The notes below the pieces were generated by a model. That model saw only the letters and a program-made list of their open reading frames with translations, was not told where the DNA came from and searched no databases. From Hydractinia symbiolongicarpus (Eukaryota > Cnidaria > Hydrozoa > Anthoathecata > Hydractiniidae): a DNA stretch of 64,000 nucleotides. Within the stretch, counting starts at the first letter, position 1. Each line of letters opens with the position of its first letter. The position numbers and the translations under genes are program-made. The stretch is from NCBI RefSeq assembly GCF_029227915.1, contig NC_079880.1, positions 18,618,001 to 18,682,000 on the forward strand, written 5' to 3'. Shown piece by piece: positions 45,365-56,128 of this stretch.

Positions 45365-48300
45365 TATGTCACTCGATCCATAGTTGATGCTCCAAAACCA
45401 TCCTTATCAACAGGGGTGTTTCCTGATGTTTGCTTATTTTGTTGCAAGAGAGAAAAGAAGACAGGTGTGGTGAAACAAAAGTTAGTTGCTGCTTTGACAG
45501 AAAATTGACACTGACACTAATCTTAAGTCATTAGCTTTTGAATTACGGGAGGCTGTTTTTAATGCTGAAAAAGGACGATTACCAGCAAATTTGTTAGTAC
45601 AGGACATTGGAAAAGGAGAGATTGATGTTCCAGAAGCCATTTCAAAATTTCTATCATATCTTTTTGCAGGACCAGATATCCAAGGATCAAATTCACCTTC
45701 AAAATTACGAAGAATTAAGGCTATCAGCCAAGATATTGTCTTCGCTGTTACTTCTGGACGACAAAAACCTCCAAAACATCTTACACTAGGCCTTACTATA
45801 AAAAGTATTTCAGGGAGTAGGAAGATAATTGAGATATTAAATTGCATTGTGTGAGCTATCATTCAATCGAAGAACTGGAGACGAAACTCACGCTTGAAGT
45901 AAACAAAGATAAAAAATACTATGCCTTATAGAATGAAAGACGATCAGAACTTGGGTACTGTTGTAGCGTTTGACAACTTTAACAGGTTTGTGGAAATTTG
46001 AGTGGAAAAAGCACATTGCATGACACTGTATGAATTGCTTATCAAATACAAAGAAAATATGATATTACTGTCCTAAATTATAGAGAAACAAGTGAAAAAG
46101 ATCAGTCAGTAGTAAGGAATTGATGCCTTCCATCAAGAAAAAGAGAAGAAGAATTTTTGCCTTGCAGGAAGAAACCAAAGATGAACAAAGCTACATTTCT
46201 ACCAAGAAACGATAAAAGAAGACTGTATATACCTAACTCGTACAAACAATCTTGGTTTAAAGATATCCTTTGGATGATTGATCTACTTGTGAATGACACG
46301 AACAACATACCAATATGGGTTGGTTGGAATGCTTCATTACATCTTTGCAATGATGAAAATGTTCAAAAGATATGGTATAATTGTCAACTTAACCAATCTC
46401 CTACATCAAGTTCACGGGTTCTTGAAACAATGAAGAAAGCGCAACGATTAGCTGCAGAAGGAATTAAAGACAGCATTGCTGTAACTTACGATCTTGCAAT
46501 TTCAAAAGTTGCAATGCAGATTCAAGTGGAAGAATCACCCAGATTCGATAATCTGTTCATTGCCATTTTCCATGCAATTGATAAATTTATAGAAGAATCT
46601 GGAGGTTCGTATGTCTTAACGGAGAGCAACATTTTGGCTAAAGGTTGTCTTAAAGGTTTTATAACTGGGAAGAAAGAGATGTAAACGCCTTCATTATCTA
46701 CTCAGTGTAGCCTTTGAGATACTACATTTCAAGTCGTATATGGCACAGCTGTCAAACGTTGAAGAGGTTACCAGTATTATTCAATCAGAATTGGATGTTA
46801 TAAAGCAAAATGAATTAAATAGTCAATATACACCTTGCACAGAATTTGGTGCTGTCTTGAAAGGGTATGAACAATACCTTGCAAAGACCAAGGAAGGTGC
46901 TCATGGGAAAACAGCACAATACTGGATCACTTATATCAACATGTTTCATCTTTATCATGCGTTTATTAGAAGCATTCAAATCGGTAATTTTTGGGCTATA
47001 TACGTATTGTTTATCTAAAATTGGAGATATTTTCTTTGCTTTTAACCATCGAAATTACGCACGATGGCTCGTAAGGTATCACGATAACTTACTGAGAGTA
47101 GAAGAAACACATCCAACTGTCTTCGAAGAGTTCCGGAAAGGTTGGTTTTCCTTGCAGAGAACTGAGAAATCATTCTCTGCACAACCTATTAATTTAACTC
47201 TAGAACAAATCATTAATGCTGATGCAGCAAGTGAACGAACAGGAATCGGAGCGTTAACAAACTTTATATCTGCAAGGCAACGCTGGACTGACAGTCATTT
47301 TGTTCGAACCGAATTTATATCTCATATTCTTGACGATCTGTACTTGACAAAAAAGGAAGATGTCACTCAAGACCTAAAGCTAAATCAGATAAGGAAAAAT
47401 AACACCAACCTTAATGCAATCATAACATCAATAGAAGAAACAATGAATCCATTCTCCGAAAATGTAGACAAAGATAAGTTATACAACATTGGTACTAGCA
47501 AATGTGCAGCAGAGGATACTGAAGATTTTCCTCTGAATGTAATGAAATCTGGTTCTGATTTGTGCAAGAAACTTTTAAGGGAATGCATAACTAATCCAAA
47601 GCGGTTTGAAGAAAGCATCAAAAGACAATAGTTAAAAACATTTGCAACAGAAGCTGGGATTCAAAAGATTCGAGGACCAAATCAAAAGGTAGTCGCAATT
47701 AGTATGGTACGAGACATTTTTAGTTCTATTCTCTACCTATCTTTACAACAGAAAGTTGATATGGCTGAGGTTTTAAAGTTTCCTCTCACTCCAGTACCTT
47801 TATCACTGAGTCATGTAGATGGACCAATGCAAAAAACTACAAAAGCTTCGATCATGAAACACTTAGAATCTAAAGTTGTCACCATTAATCCTTCCTATGT
47901 CAATACTACTATTATTGATGCAATTTTTTTTCTTCACTTGCAGTTTGATTTACCTACCACTTTTGGTGAAATCTCCCATTATCTCTTTAAAAAATGTTAA
48001 AAGTGAGTCATACATTCCGTTTTTGATAAAACAGTATCTCCATCAATTAAAGATTGTGAAAGACACAAAAAAATGCTGGACGGGAGAGATTCTTTTACAT
48101 TTCAGGACCAGGACAGAAGCGCCCTGGAAGCTGGATCCAGGCCTTAAGAAACGACCAGTTTAAAGAATCTCTAGTGCAGTTTCTTGTTCAGAGCTGGGAG
48201 GATGACAACCTTGCTCCTGTACTTCAAGGAAAAACCCTGTTTGCAAATGGAGGTAATATTTGCTACTCCTACAAAGTTCACGATGATATGATGCTAAAAA

Positions 48301-48690
48301 CTGTGGAACCGCTGTTGTACTGCTCACACGAAGAAGCAGATTCGCGAATAATTTTATCATGTCACATCAATATCTTCGCCAAATAATGTACTGATTCGCA
48401 CAGCTGACACTGATGTTATAATTATTACACTCAGTTGTTTTTCTATACTCGATCAGCAAATCAATTTATGGTTAGAGGTTGGTTTGTACACAAAAAATAC
48501 ACTTAGATATATCAGTGTCAACCAATTGCACAAAAAGTTGGGTGATATGCTATGTAAGTCACTCCCTGCATATCACGCTTTCACTGGTTGTGATTATAAT
48601 GCTGTTTTTAGTCGAAAGGGAAAGATTCAACCATTAAAATTGTTAGAAAAAAGTGAAAAGACTCAGCAGATATTCGGCGAACTAGGTATG
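45365..48690 (+). pseudogene. Decayed copy of a large multi-copy invertebrate protein family (PIN/FEN-like motifs)
   Basis: Pieces in several frames read as one continuous protein of about 1,100 residues: CLFCCKREKKTG (near 45440), GKGEIDVPEAISKFL and SGRQKPPKHLTLGL (45600-45790), IPIWVGWNASLHLCND (46300), LNQSPTSSSRVLETMKKAQ (46390), DSIAVTYDLAI (46470), NYARWLVRYHDNLL (47050), LTLEQIINADAASERTG (47200), EDVTQDLKLNQIRK (47360), CSHEEADSRI (48320), RTADTDVIIIT (48395), YHAFTGCDYNA (48570). I recognise it from memory as a family present in many copies in cnidarian genomes; it has no name I can vouch for. The acidic HEEAD, DTDV and GCD motifs suggest a PIN/FEN-type nuclease fold (inference). 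At least six frameshifts or stops make it a pseudogene. Confidence 0.65.
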
Positions 48691-48699
48691 TTTCTGTTA

Positions 48700-49139
48700 T
48701 ATAAAAGAACATATAAAAAATTTACAATAAAATACACGAAGCTTTTCGTAAATAAAACTTTACATCTTCATGTAAGTAATACTGCTAATACAATAAAGCC
48801 ACTATATATATAATAATATTTTTGCCGAAACTCTCAAAGGACTTTGAATATGAGATGAGTAGAATAGAAAATAAAAATACATTCGTCGTAATAAGAAATT
48901 ATATTTTTACGTCACGCCGTTATGGAAAAGTAATAATCTTTTTTATTCAACTTGTTCGTTAAGAACAGGCCTTAACGACTTTATATAGAATGCCTCTAAA
49001 ATTCTCCGCCTTAAACAGTTTTTAGGAGCGCAACTTAAAATTTTCTAACAAAAAGAGTATCCATCATTCGCGACAACATGATTAGCTGGTTCGGACTTTG
49101 AATACATTTTGTTATTTTTTAGTTGGCGATTTTTGATTG
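48700..49139. other. No recognised gene
   Basis: AT-rich spacer between the decayed gene and a minisatellite. Confidence 0.5.
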
Positions 49140-49560
49140 TTGTGTTTGCAAACGTTATTGCTGTGTGTTACAACCTTATATAAGTTATTGTTCTGTTTGC
49201 AAAGTTATATAAGTTATTGTTGTGTTTGCAAAGTTATTTAAGTTATTGTTGAGTTTGCAAAGTTATATAAGTTATTGTTGTGTTTGCAAAGTTATATAAG
49301 TTATTGTTGTGTTTGCAAAGTCATATAAGTTATTGTTCTGTTTGCAAAGTCATATAAGTTATTGTTCTGTTTGCAAAGTCTTATAAGTTATTGTTTTGTT
49401 TGCAAAGTTATAGAAGTTATTGTTGTGTTTGCAAAGTTATATAAGTTATTGTTGTGTTTGCAAAGTCATATAAGTTATTGTTGTGTTTGCAAAGTTATAT
49501 AAGTTATTGTTGTGTTTGCAAAGTTATATAAGTTATTGTTGTGTTTGCAAAGTTATATTA
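49140..49560. repeat. 29-bp minisatellite, about 14 copies
   Basis: The unit is GTTATTGTTGTGTTTGCAAA followed by GTTATATAA, with single-base variants (TTCTG, GTCATATAA, GTTATAGAA). Strictly 29-bp spacing. Confidence 0.95.
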
Positions 49561-49619
49561 TGTTTTTTCTCTTTTCTTGAATTTATGTACTTCAATCACA
49601 AATTGAGAAATGTTTCCTC

Positions 49620-50636
49620 ACCTTTATGGGGGGTCTAACCAAGACTTAGGACCCCAATAATTGGTAAGTTCTTCTTCGTTCAAGTTCTTTTATATAAGTA
49701 GTACTTACATACATATTTTGGTGCATGTACTTTATGAGGTATTTTATAGGCTTTTTTGAATTCTTTGTGGGGGTCTTAACTGTACTTTGAACCAAGTATT
49801 TTAGTAAGTTATTGTATTTGAAGTCTAAATTTTGATAATTTATCTTGGGTAGTTTTTGTGCCTTGTACCTGGTGAGGTAACATTTACACAGTTTCTATGG
49901 GATTTAGAGTCAAGAACTTGGTGGGGGGTCTGACTATGCTTTAAGACCGGATTTTTGGTAAGTTTTTATATTTTTAGACTTCCCCATTGCATCATTGTAC
50001 AATCTTGTGGGCCTTTTTAGGCCTCTTTGAGGGGGTCTGACCTACACTTTGCCTCTTATAATTTGGTAAGTTTTTCTAAATATTGAATACTTAGCTTCTT
50101 ATATATTAATTCCCTTGCGTGACTAAAACTGTGAGTCCACGACACGGAAATCACGGGTCACTTTCTTATGACGTGGCTGTACGCTAAAATTTAACTAAAA
50201 GATTAGGGATGTACTTCATAGAAATCGCACATAAGGTGTAAATATATAACCCGCTGCTAATAACGATATAAATATATATACCCTTATGCCAAAAAACTCT
50301 ATGTTAGCATATATATATAGGTATCGCTACATATGAAACGGTATTAGATATTCACAAAGCATACGGACTGTTAAATGAAGTTCCTAGCATAAAACGGAAA
50401 TTGTGTTTACGAAAAAGATGGCTGTTCTTTTTGAGTATTCTCTACTCTTTCATTCAAAATAAATCTTTAAAAAAACATTTGAAGAAGAGCATGGTTTTAT
50501 AAATTAATCATAGCAAGGTTCTGTAAGGTTTTTTCATGTTTTATTTTCAGTTTTGATTATATTATTGTTGCCAGACATGTTTTATAGCTAGCATCATAAA
50601 AAGCCAACCACCACCAACAACTAGCTAGCTAGCTAG

Positions 50637-50681
<45 letters not shown>

Positions 50682-52640
50682 GCCATGTTCTTTATACCTA
50701 GCTAAGTCTCCAGTTTATATTTAAGTGACTAGCTATTAGCTGCTGTAGCTAGCTAATGCTAGCTTTAAACTAAAGATTCCCAGTATATATATTCCCACAA
50801 AACACATCAAACGTTATTAACCCTGAAAATTTTAAACATTTTCCTGGGCTTTTTTTGGTTTGCGAAGTTCTTTTCCTCCAAATATTCTGAAAATAAAGTT
50901 CAGAAATTACTTATTTTTAAAATGTAAATTTAATTTGTTTCAAATTGTGGGCAAAAACCTTAATCAGCATGCTAAAAGAACTGACTTTTCTTAATTTAGA
51001 ATTACTAAACACAACCATTTTCTTACAATTAGTGTAAACTTTTGTGCGTATGGCTTATATTTAATACACCAAAAGAGCTACTTTGTTGATTTCAATTTTA
51101 TACTCTTTGTAAGCTATTTTTTTCTTCTTTTTGACATTTCTGTTTTACCACTCAATTTTTACATTTTATAAGTTATTTGGAACAGAATGGTATGAAATAG
51201 ACCAAAATACCTGATCTTAGTTATTTTTAATTTACAGGCTGTGTCTGTGAAACTTTAAGGGGAACATTTGGTGGAAGACAATGGCATGACATATACTGAT
51301 AGAACTGATTTTTGTTGTGTTAGATGTTATATCTGAACCTTTTTGACATTTTATGTTAATTTTGCGAGGAAGGACCATATATATATACACAGAAGAAGAA
51401 TTCAATTTTACACCTTGCAAGCTTTGTTTTTCTATATTTTGTATAAATTCTTACTGGGGAGGACTCCGTGCAATATATCGAAATGACTGATCCTTCTCGA
51501 TTTAAATTTGATGTGTTCTAAATCGTATATAGTTTTAGAAATTTTGTGTAAGATTTAATGGGTAAGGGCTAGATGCAATATGTCAAAAAAACTTTTTTTG
51601 TTGAATCAGAAGCACTCCCTACAACCATTCTTTTTTTTACACTTTGTGAAGCTTTTGTGAGGAAAGAGTGTATGCAATATTATCGAAATAACTGATTTTT
51701 GTTGCAAACTGTTTTTCTTTGGCATTTTGCATTAAAATATTGTTTTAGAGGGCATATGCAGTAGATATATGTACTGAAATAGTTAAATTTTGCAAACTTT
51801 GATTTTGTCGTTACCTCTCATTTTTTACATTTTGATTAAACTTTTGTGGGAGACCGTCGGTATGCGAAGGTCCAAATTAAGAGATTTTAGTATTATTTAG
51901 AATTTGTATTTTGTGTTGCAAAATTGGTGCAAAAATTGACATAAAATGAACTTATATACAGATTGATTGCTGTTGTTTAACATGACTCATTATGACTTAT
52001 ATATATATTTTATGAAAATTTGTGACAGAATACTATGTGAGATTTGAAATTTTGTTTACTTTATTGATGGTAAAACAGCATGCAAATTGCTAAAAGGACT
52101 TTATTAATTTTAGGTTTAAACACCGTTATTTTGTTGGCATTTTGTCTAAAGTTTGGTGAGGAGGGACTGTATGCAATATATCAAATAATGTTTTATTGCA
52201 TTATAATTTGTCCTTGCAAATCCCTTTTTTTACACCTTAGATAAAAAATTCTGTCAGAGGCACAATTTATTGTTTATTTTTCACATTGTGTGTCAACCTT
52301 TGGCAGGGTTTGCAATAAACTAACTGATTTTAACATATACAATGAGAGAGATTTGTGTTTGACATTGATCAGCTTTTTTGTATATATGTGGCGTTTTAAG
52401 TGATTTAAATTTTATGGGTGAGATGTATGTTGAAATGCTTTTGGAAACTTCTTTCCGAATAATTTTCGCATTTGTCAGATGGTCAGAGCAAGTAATTTTA
52501 GTAGATTTAGATTTTAAATGTCACATAAATACTGCAGTTGTTGAAAACCTTTAATTTTTTTGGTCATTTATATAATAATGCAGATGTAAGATGCGCACTG
52601 CTGTATTGTTTGTTTTTTGATGGACATATATCTGCTACAT
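49620..52640. repeat. Region of old, diverged tandem repeats; no gene
   Basis: From 49629 to 50075 a GGGGGTCT(A/T)AC...GGTAAGTT motif recurs near 49629, 49768, 49923 and 50031. From about 51100 to 52440 a looser pattern recurs: 'catTTTGT.TTAAA.TTTTG..GGG...G.ATGCAATATATC.AAAT..CTGATTTT'. Units are about 100-150 bp and strongly diverged. No coding is supported. Confidence 0.45.
50638..50678. repeat. (AT)n microsatellite
   Basis: About 20 AT units, preceded by a short CTAG run. Confidence 0.95.
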
Positions 52641-52654
52641 AAATTAAATGGAAT

Positions 52655-52686
52655 ACAGTGGATTCTTCCACGGGAAACAGCTAGTA
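52655..52686 (+). mobile_element. Solo hairpin + CTAG terminus, degenerate third copy
   Basis: GTGGA, loop TTCT, TCCAC, then GGGAAACAG and CTAG. It resembles the ends at 24.9 and 26.5 kb. The rest of the element is not recognisable. Confidence 0.4.
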
Positions 52687-52689
52687 TAA

Positions 52690-53319
52690 GATTATTTTTA
52701 ACAAGATTTTATGCATGTACCCGATGGGGTGAAAACATGCCCAATTTGGGATAATTCAAGAGGCCTGGAGAGAAACACCCTAAACACAATGCAGCTTACA
52801 AACATTTTTTTGCATTTCCAGTTACTTACTCTTAATACATCAGGTCAAACCTTCCGTACCTTATGGGTTGAACGATTTCGTCATGAGCTGGACTATATGA
52901 AAATTTTTTGAGAATCACATCCAAGCTGCCACTTTATATAAGCTAGCCTTTCATATGTGATATTTTTTTCCTCATTCACAAGTTTGTTACTCAAATTCGC
53001 AGTAAAATGTTGTGGCGATGGCACAAACAGGACTTGCCTATTGGGTTTTACAGGAATTGATTTTTTCGCTTACCCAGTGTTGTATCTTGGTTTTTATTAT
53101 ATATAAACTGTAGTCAATTGTATATTATTGGTATATTCTTTTGTTATTCATGGTTTTTGAAAATAATTGATTGAAAAAAAAAAGAAAATATTATTGATAT
53201 ATATTTTTTTTATTGTAAAAGTTCTTTACAGTGTTTTTTTTTTTAATTGCGACATCACCCTCTATATGCAAGGACTGCTGCTACCCCTTAAAATAGATCT
53301 TTCGAACAAAAGCGTAGAT
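52690..53319. other. No recognised gene
   Basis: A 66-codon ORF at 52711-52911 has no known domain; the remainder is AT-rich. Confidence 0.4.
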
Positions 53320-54120
53320 AGTTATAGAAGAATTAAACCTCAACCAAATTGTCACTGAACCAACACATATTCAAAGCAACATTCTTGATCTAGTTCTTAC
53401 CAACAATACAAATCTTATACACAACACTAATATCATCCCTACAGTTCGTTCTACGTCCCACCATAACTTTGTTGAGGTTTCCACTATCTACAAGATCAAC
53501 TGCACCGACTCCCAACAACCCATCGCACAACACTACCAAATTTCGATAATTTGAACTTTCATAGTGATGCTGTAAACGGGGAAAATATAGGAGAAAATTT
53601 CTCTAGAATCAATTGGTCTACAGAATTTATTTACTATACCCCTAGAAGACAAATTTCAGCGTTTTCTTAAAATCTCATACGACAAATAATAAAATTATTT
53701 TCATCCTTGGAAAATACCAAGAAAAAGAAAAAAATTGATGCGACGAAGATCTCGGATCATTAAACTGATCTTAAGAATCACCTCCCTGCTAGAAGGCTGC
53801 GTCTCTCCAAAGAACTTGTAGAAATCAAAAAAATCATCAAAATTCATATAAAAATTCTAAAACAAAACAAGAACAATTAGCCACAAATTTCATAAGAAAA
53901 ACCCTAAATATTTCTTCAACTACACGAAAAAATTTTCGAAAGTGAAAACAAAAGTCGGACCATATTACTCTTTGATGTTTAGTAATCCAAAGCCAGAAAC
54001 CCCAACAAATAAAGTTACTGAACCTACCCCAACCATACAAGAACTAGCTTTCACGGAAAAAAGCATTAAAGATGCAATAAGTGAACTGTCTTCAAACTCG
54101 GCTCCAAGTCCAGATTGTTT
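53320..54120 (+). mobile_element. LINE fragment (end of endonuclease to start of reverse transcriptase), decayed
   Basis: In shifting frames it reads QIVTEPTHIQSNILDLVLTN and then STSHHNFVEVSTIYK (endonuclease C terminus, with the SDHxxV-type block degraded to SHHNFV), a basic linker (ARRLRLSKELVEIKK), and then SLMFSNPKPETP and TEKSIKDAISELSSNSAPSPD (start of RT, normally followed by the xGPDGIP block). The homology stops at about 54115, where an unrelated GC-richer sequence begins. It is an old copy of a CR1/jockey-like element and differs from the LINE at 1-2190. Confidence 0.7.
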
Positions 54121-54880
54121 TCTGGCACTGCTTCTCCTTAATAGACCTGTTCTGACCCAACTAAGGACACCGGGGCAACTTTGGACGCGGGGCTGGCGCG
54201 TCTTTAGGGAGGACGGGTGTGCGGGATGGTCCATCTATACACCAATCCGACATCTCCCGGGACCGTGCGGGAAAAAGGGTCTGGAGGGAAAGTTAGTGTT
54301 CACAAATTTTCATTGACGGGCCTGGCCTAACTTTGGACAAATGTACGCAAATTCGTCCTAAGTCAACTATTGACAAAGGAATCTTTTAAAAACCGTGTCA
54401 TCGAATGGGACAAACTCAACTGTACACAAAGGACTCTTGCAATTTTAGAAAACGTGTCACAAGATGAGACAAGCCTAACTATTGAAAAACATTTCCCGTG
54501 TTTTTAAAAGACGACTATGTCATAAGATGGAACAGGCCCAACTATTGTTGGCAAAAGACATTTGTGCTTTTAAAAATCGTACCAAAATAGGGACAGGTCC
54601 AAAGTTAGAGGCAGCCACAAAATATGGGTCAGTCTAAAGACTCCCAGACTAAAGTTAAACCTTGTACTGGGAAGCACACTGTTTAGAATTTAAAAAAAAT
54701 TGAAGACAGGCCTGACCCAAAAATGTATGGAAGAGAATAAATCATGTTTCCTCTAAATATAATCTATTAAAAATATAGCTATAGTAATGAGCAACACAAA
54801 TACCATGTCATAAATTCTGCTTTTCTTAAAAATTAAACAAACAGACAAAGTGAGAAATAAATTATAATATATATATATAT
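54121..54880. other. GC-richer segment followed by loose 60-70 bp repeats
   Basis: At 54120-54320 the sequence is unusually GC-rich for this window. From 54350 to 54700 a motif 'CAACTATTGNCAAAGGA...TTTTAAAAACCGTGTCA...GGGACA' recurs about four to five times with strong divergence. No gene is recognised. Confidence 0.4.
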
Positions 54881-55040
54881 GGGGAATAGCAGCACAGTCA
54901 GTAGAGTGTTCGACTCATGTCTAAGTGGTTGTGGGTTTGATCCCCACATAAGGCTAGCTAGTAGTGGTATGGAGTCACCCAATACAAGATTTTGAGATTT
55001 AACCCTCGCTTTCGAACACCTGCGGGGCTACCTCTCCAAA
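54881..55040 (+). mobile_element. tRNA-derived SINE (family 2)
   Basis: A box AGCACAGTCAGTAGAG near 54891-54906 and a well-kept B box GGGTTTGATCCCC at 54933-54945, 3' of an (AT)n run. The body after the tRNA-like head is short or diverged. It is unrelated in sequence to the elements at 8.1 and 12.9 kb. Confidence 0.65.
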
Positions 55041-55222
55041 AATGTTTTACTCATTTGACGTGTGATACCTCACACTTTGCTGACATCAGCAAAACACCAA
55101 CGACATCTGACGTCATCCGACGACATCCGACAGTATCATGCTCAAGTAGTTAAGTAGAGAGGGGAAGTCCCTACTCAATTTCTTGTCTACTTCAGAAAAG
55201 ATCCGAAAGTCAAGAGGTCGAG

Positions 55223-55840
55223 AAAGTAAAGAGAGACAAACACGGCAATCTATTTCGATGAGCAACGCGCTGAAATGTTGAAGAGGATGATGAGAATTGA
55301 TCATAGGTTCAGCTGGCCATATGATGAGGAGGAATTGTTTGACATGTACACCAATGACTATAATCTATCAATGCTTAAAATGGAATACTATACATCCAAG
55401 CTGGAGGGAGGGTAACTCATTCTATGGGAAGATGATCGAAGATGTCGCCAATCGCAAGAGGAAAGCGCAGAATGGATAGAGCTATTAATTGGTGCTTTTC
55501 AGGAACGAAAAAAAGGATCTTGAGCTATTGTGAAGCGGAGCGCTGGAACGCGGTAATGAGCGAAAACCTGGTCCTAAGCGAGTTTATCCCTGCAAACAAA
55601 GGCAAGGATGAGAGATATGTGATTGGATATCTTGCCCAAGACAGCAACGCGGAGCATAGTTCCAACTTATCCCCATTGCTGATAAAGACCCCTAAAAAGG
55701 TCTTCTCGCAGGCCGTCTCTCAATATTGTGAGAATTCCGCGTTGTTCACTATGGTGTTTGATCTTGGTGACTATCCTGAGTGGTTGGATAAATACGACGT
55801 GATCTTGAACATGCACCGGCAGATTTTAACCATGTTTTAA
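55223..55840 (+). pseudogene. Unrecognised protein-coding relic, frameshifted
   Basis: Three overlapping frames look like one broken coding sequence. Frame 1 (about 55223-55412) reads YFDEQRAEMLKRMMRID and WPYDEEELFDMYTND. Frame 2 continues as NSFYGKMIEDVANRKRK to 55479. Frame 3 (55442-55840, 132 codons) reads RAINWCFSGTKKRILSYC, SEFIPANKGKDERYVIGYL and MVFDLGDYPEWLDKYDV, ending LTMF. Composition and GC content are more coding-like than the surroundings. I cannot assign a family. It may be part of a mobile element or a decayed host gene; two frameshifts are needed to read it through. Confidence 0.4.
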
Positions 55841-56128
55841 TTGATTTACTAAGATTGAATTGTGTGTTCAAACCGACAAGTTTTCTTGTTTAATTTAATT
55901 TTGCTTTGAATTGATTTTTTTTTTTTTATTGCATTTTTTTTATTGCATGGCAGCTCTCGGCTACTATACCTGACTACTCCACAATCCTTTTTTTGACTGC
56001 CGTAAAAACCCAAAATATATTTTTATGGCGTTTCTCTGGTGGGATTCTGTGTTTTTCAAACAGGCAAAAAAATCTTGCGTGGGATAGTAGGGGCTTTCCC
56101 TCTCTACCTTCCTTAATTTACATTCAAG

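Noticed and set aside
45482-45862. 126-codon minus ORF
   Set aside because: Antisense shadow of the plus-strand pseudogene, which has recognisable conserved motifs.
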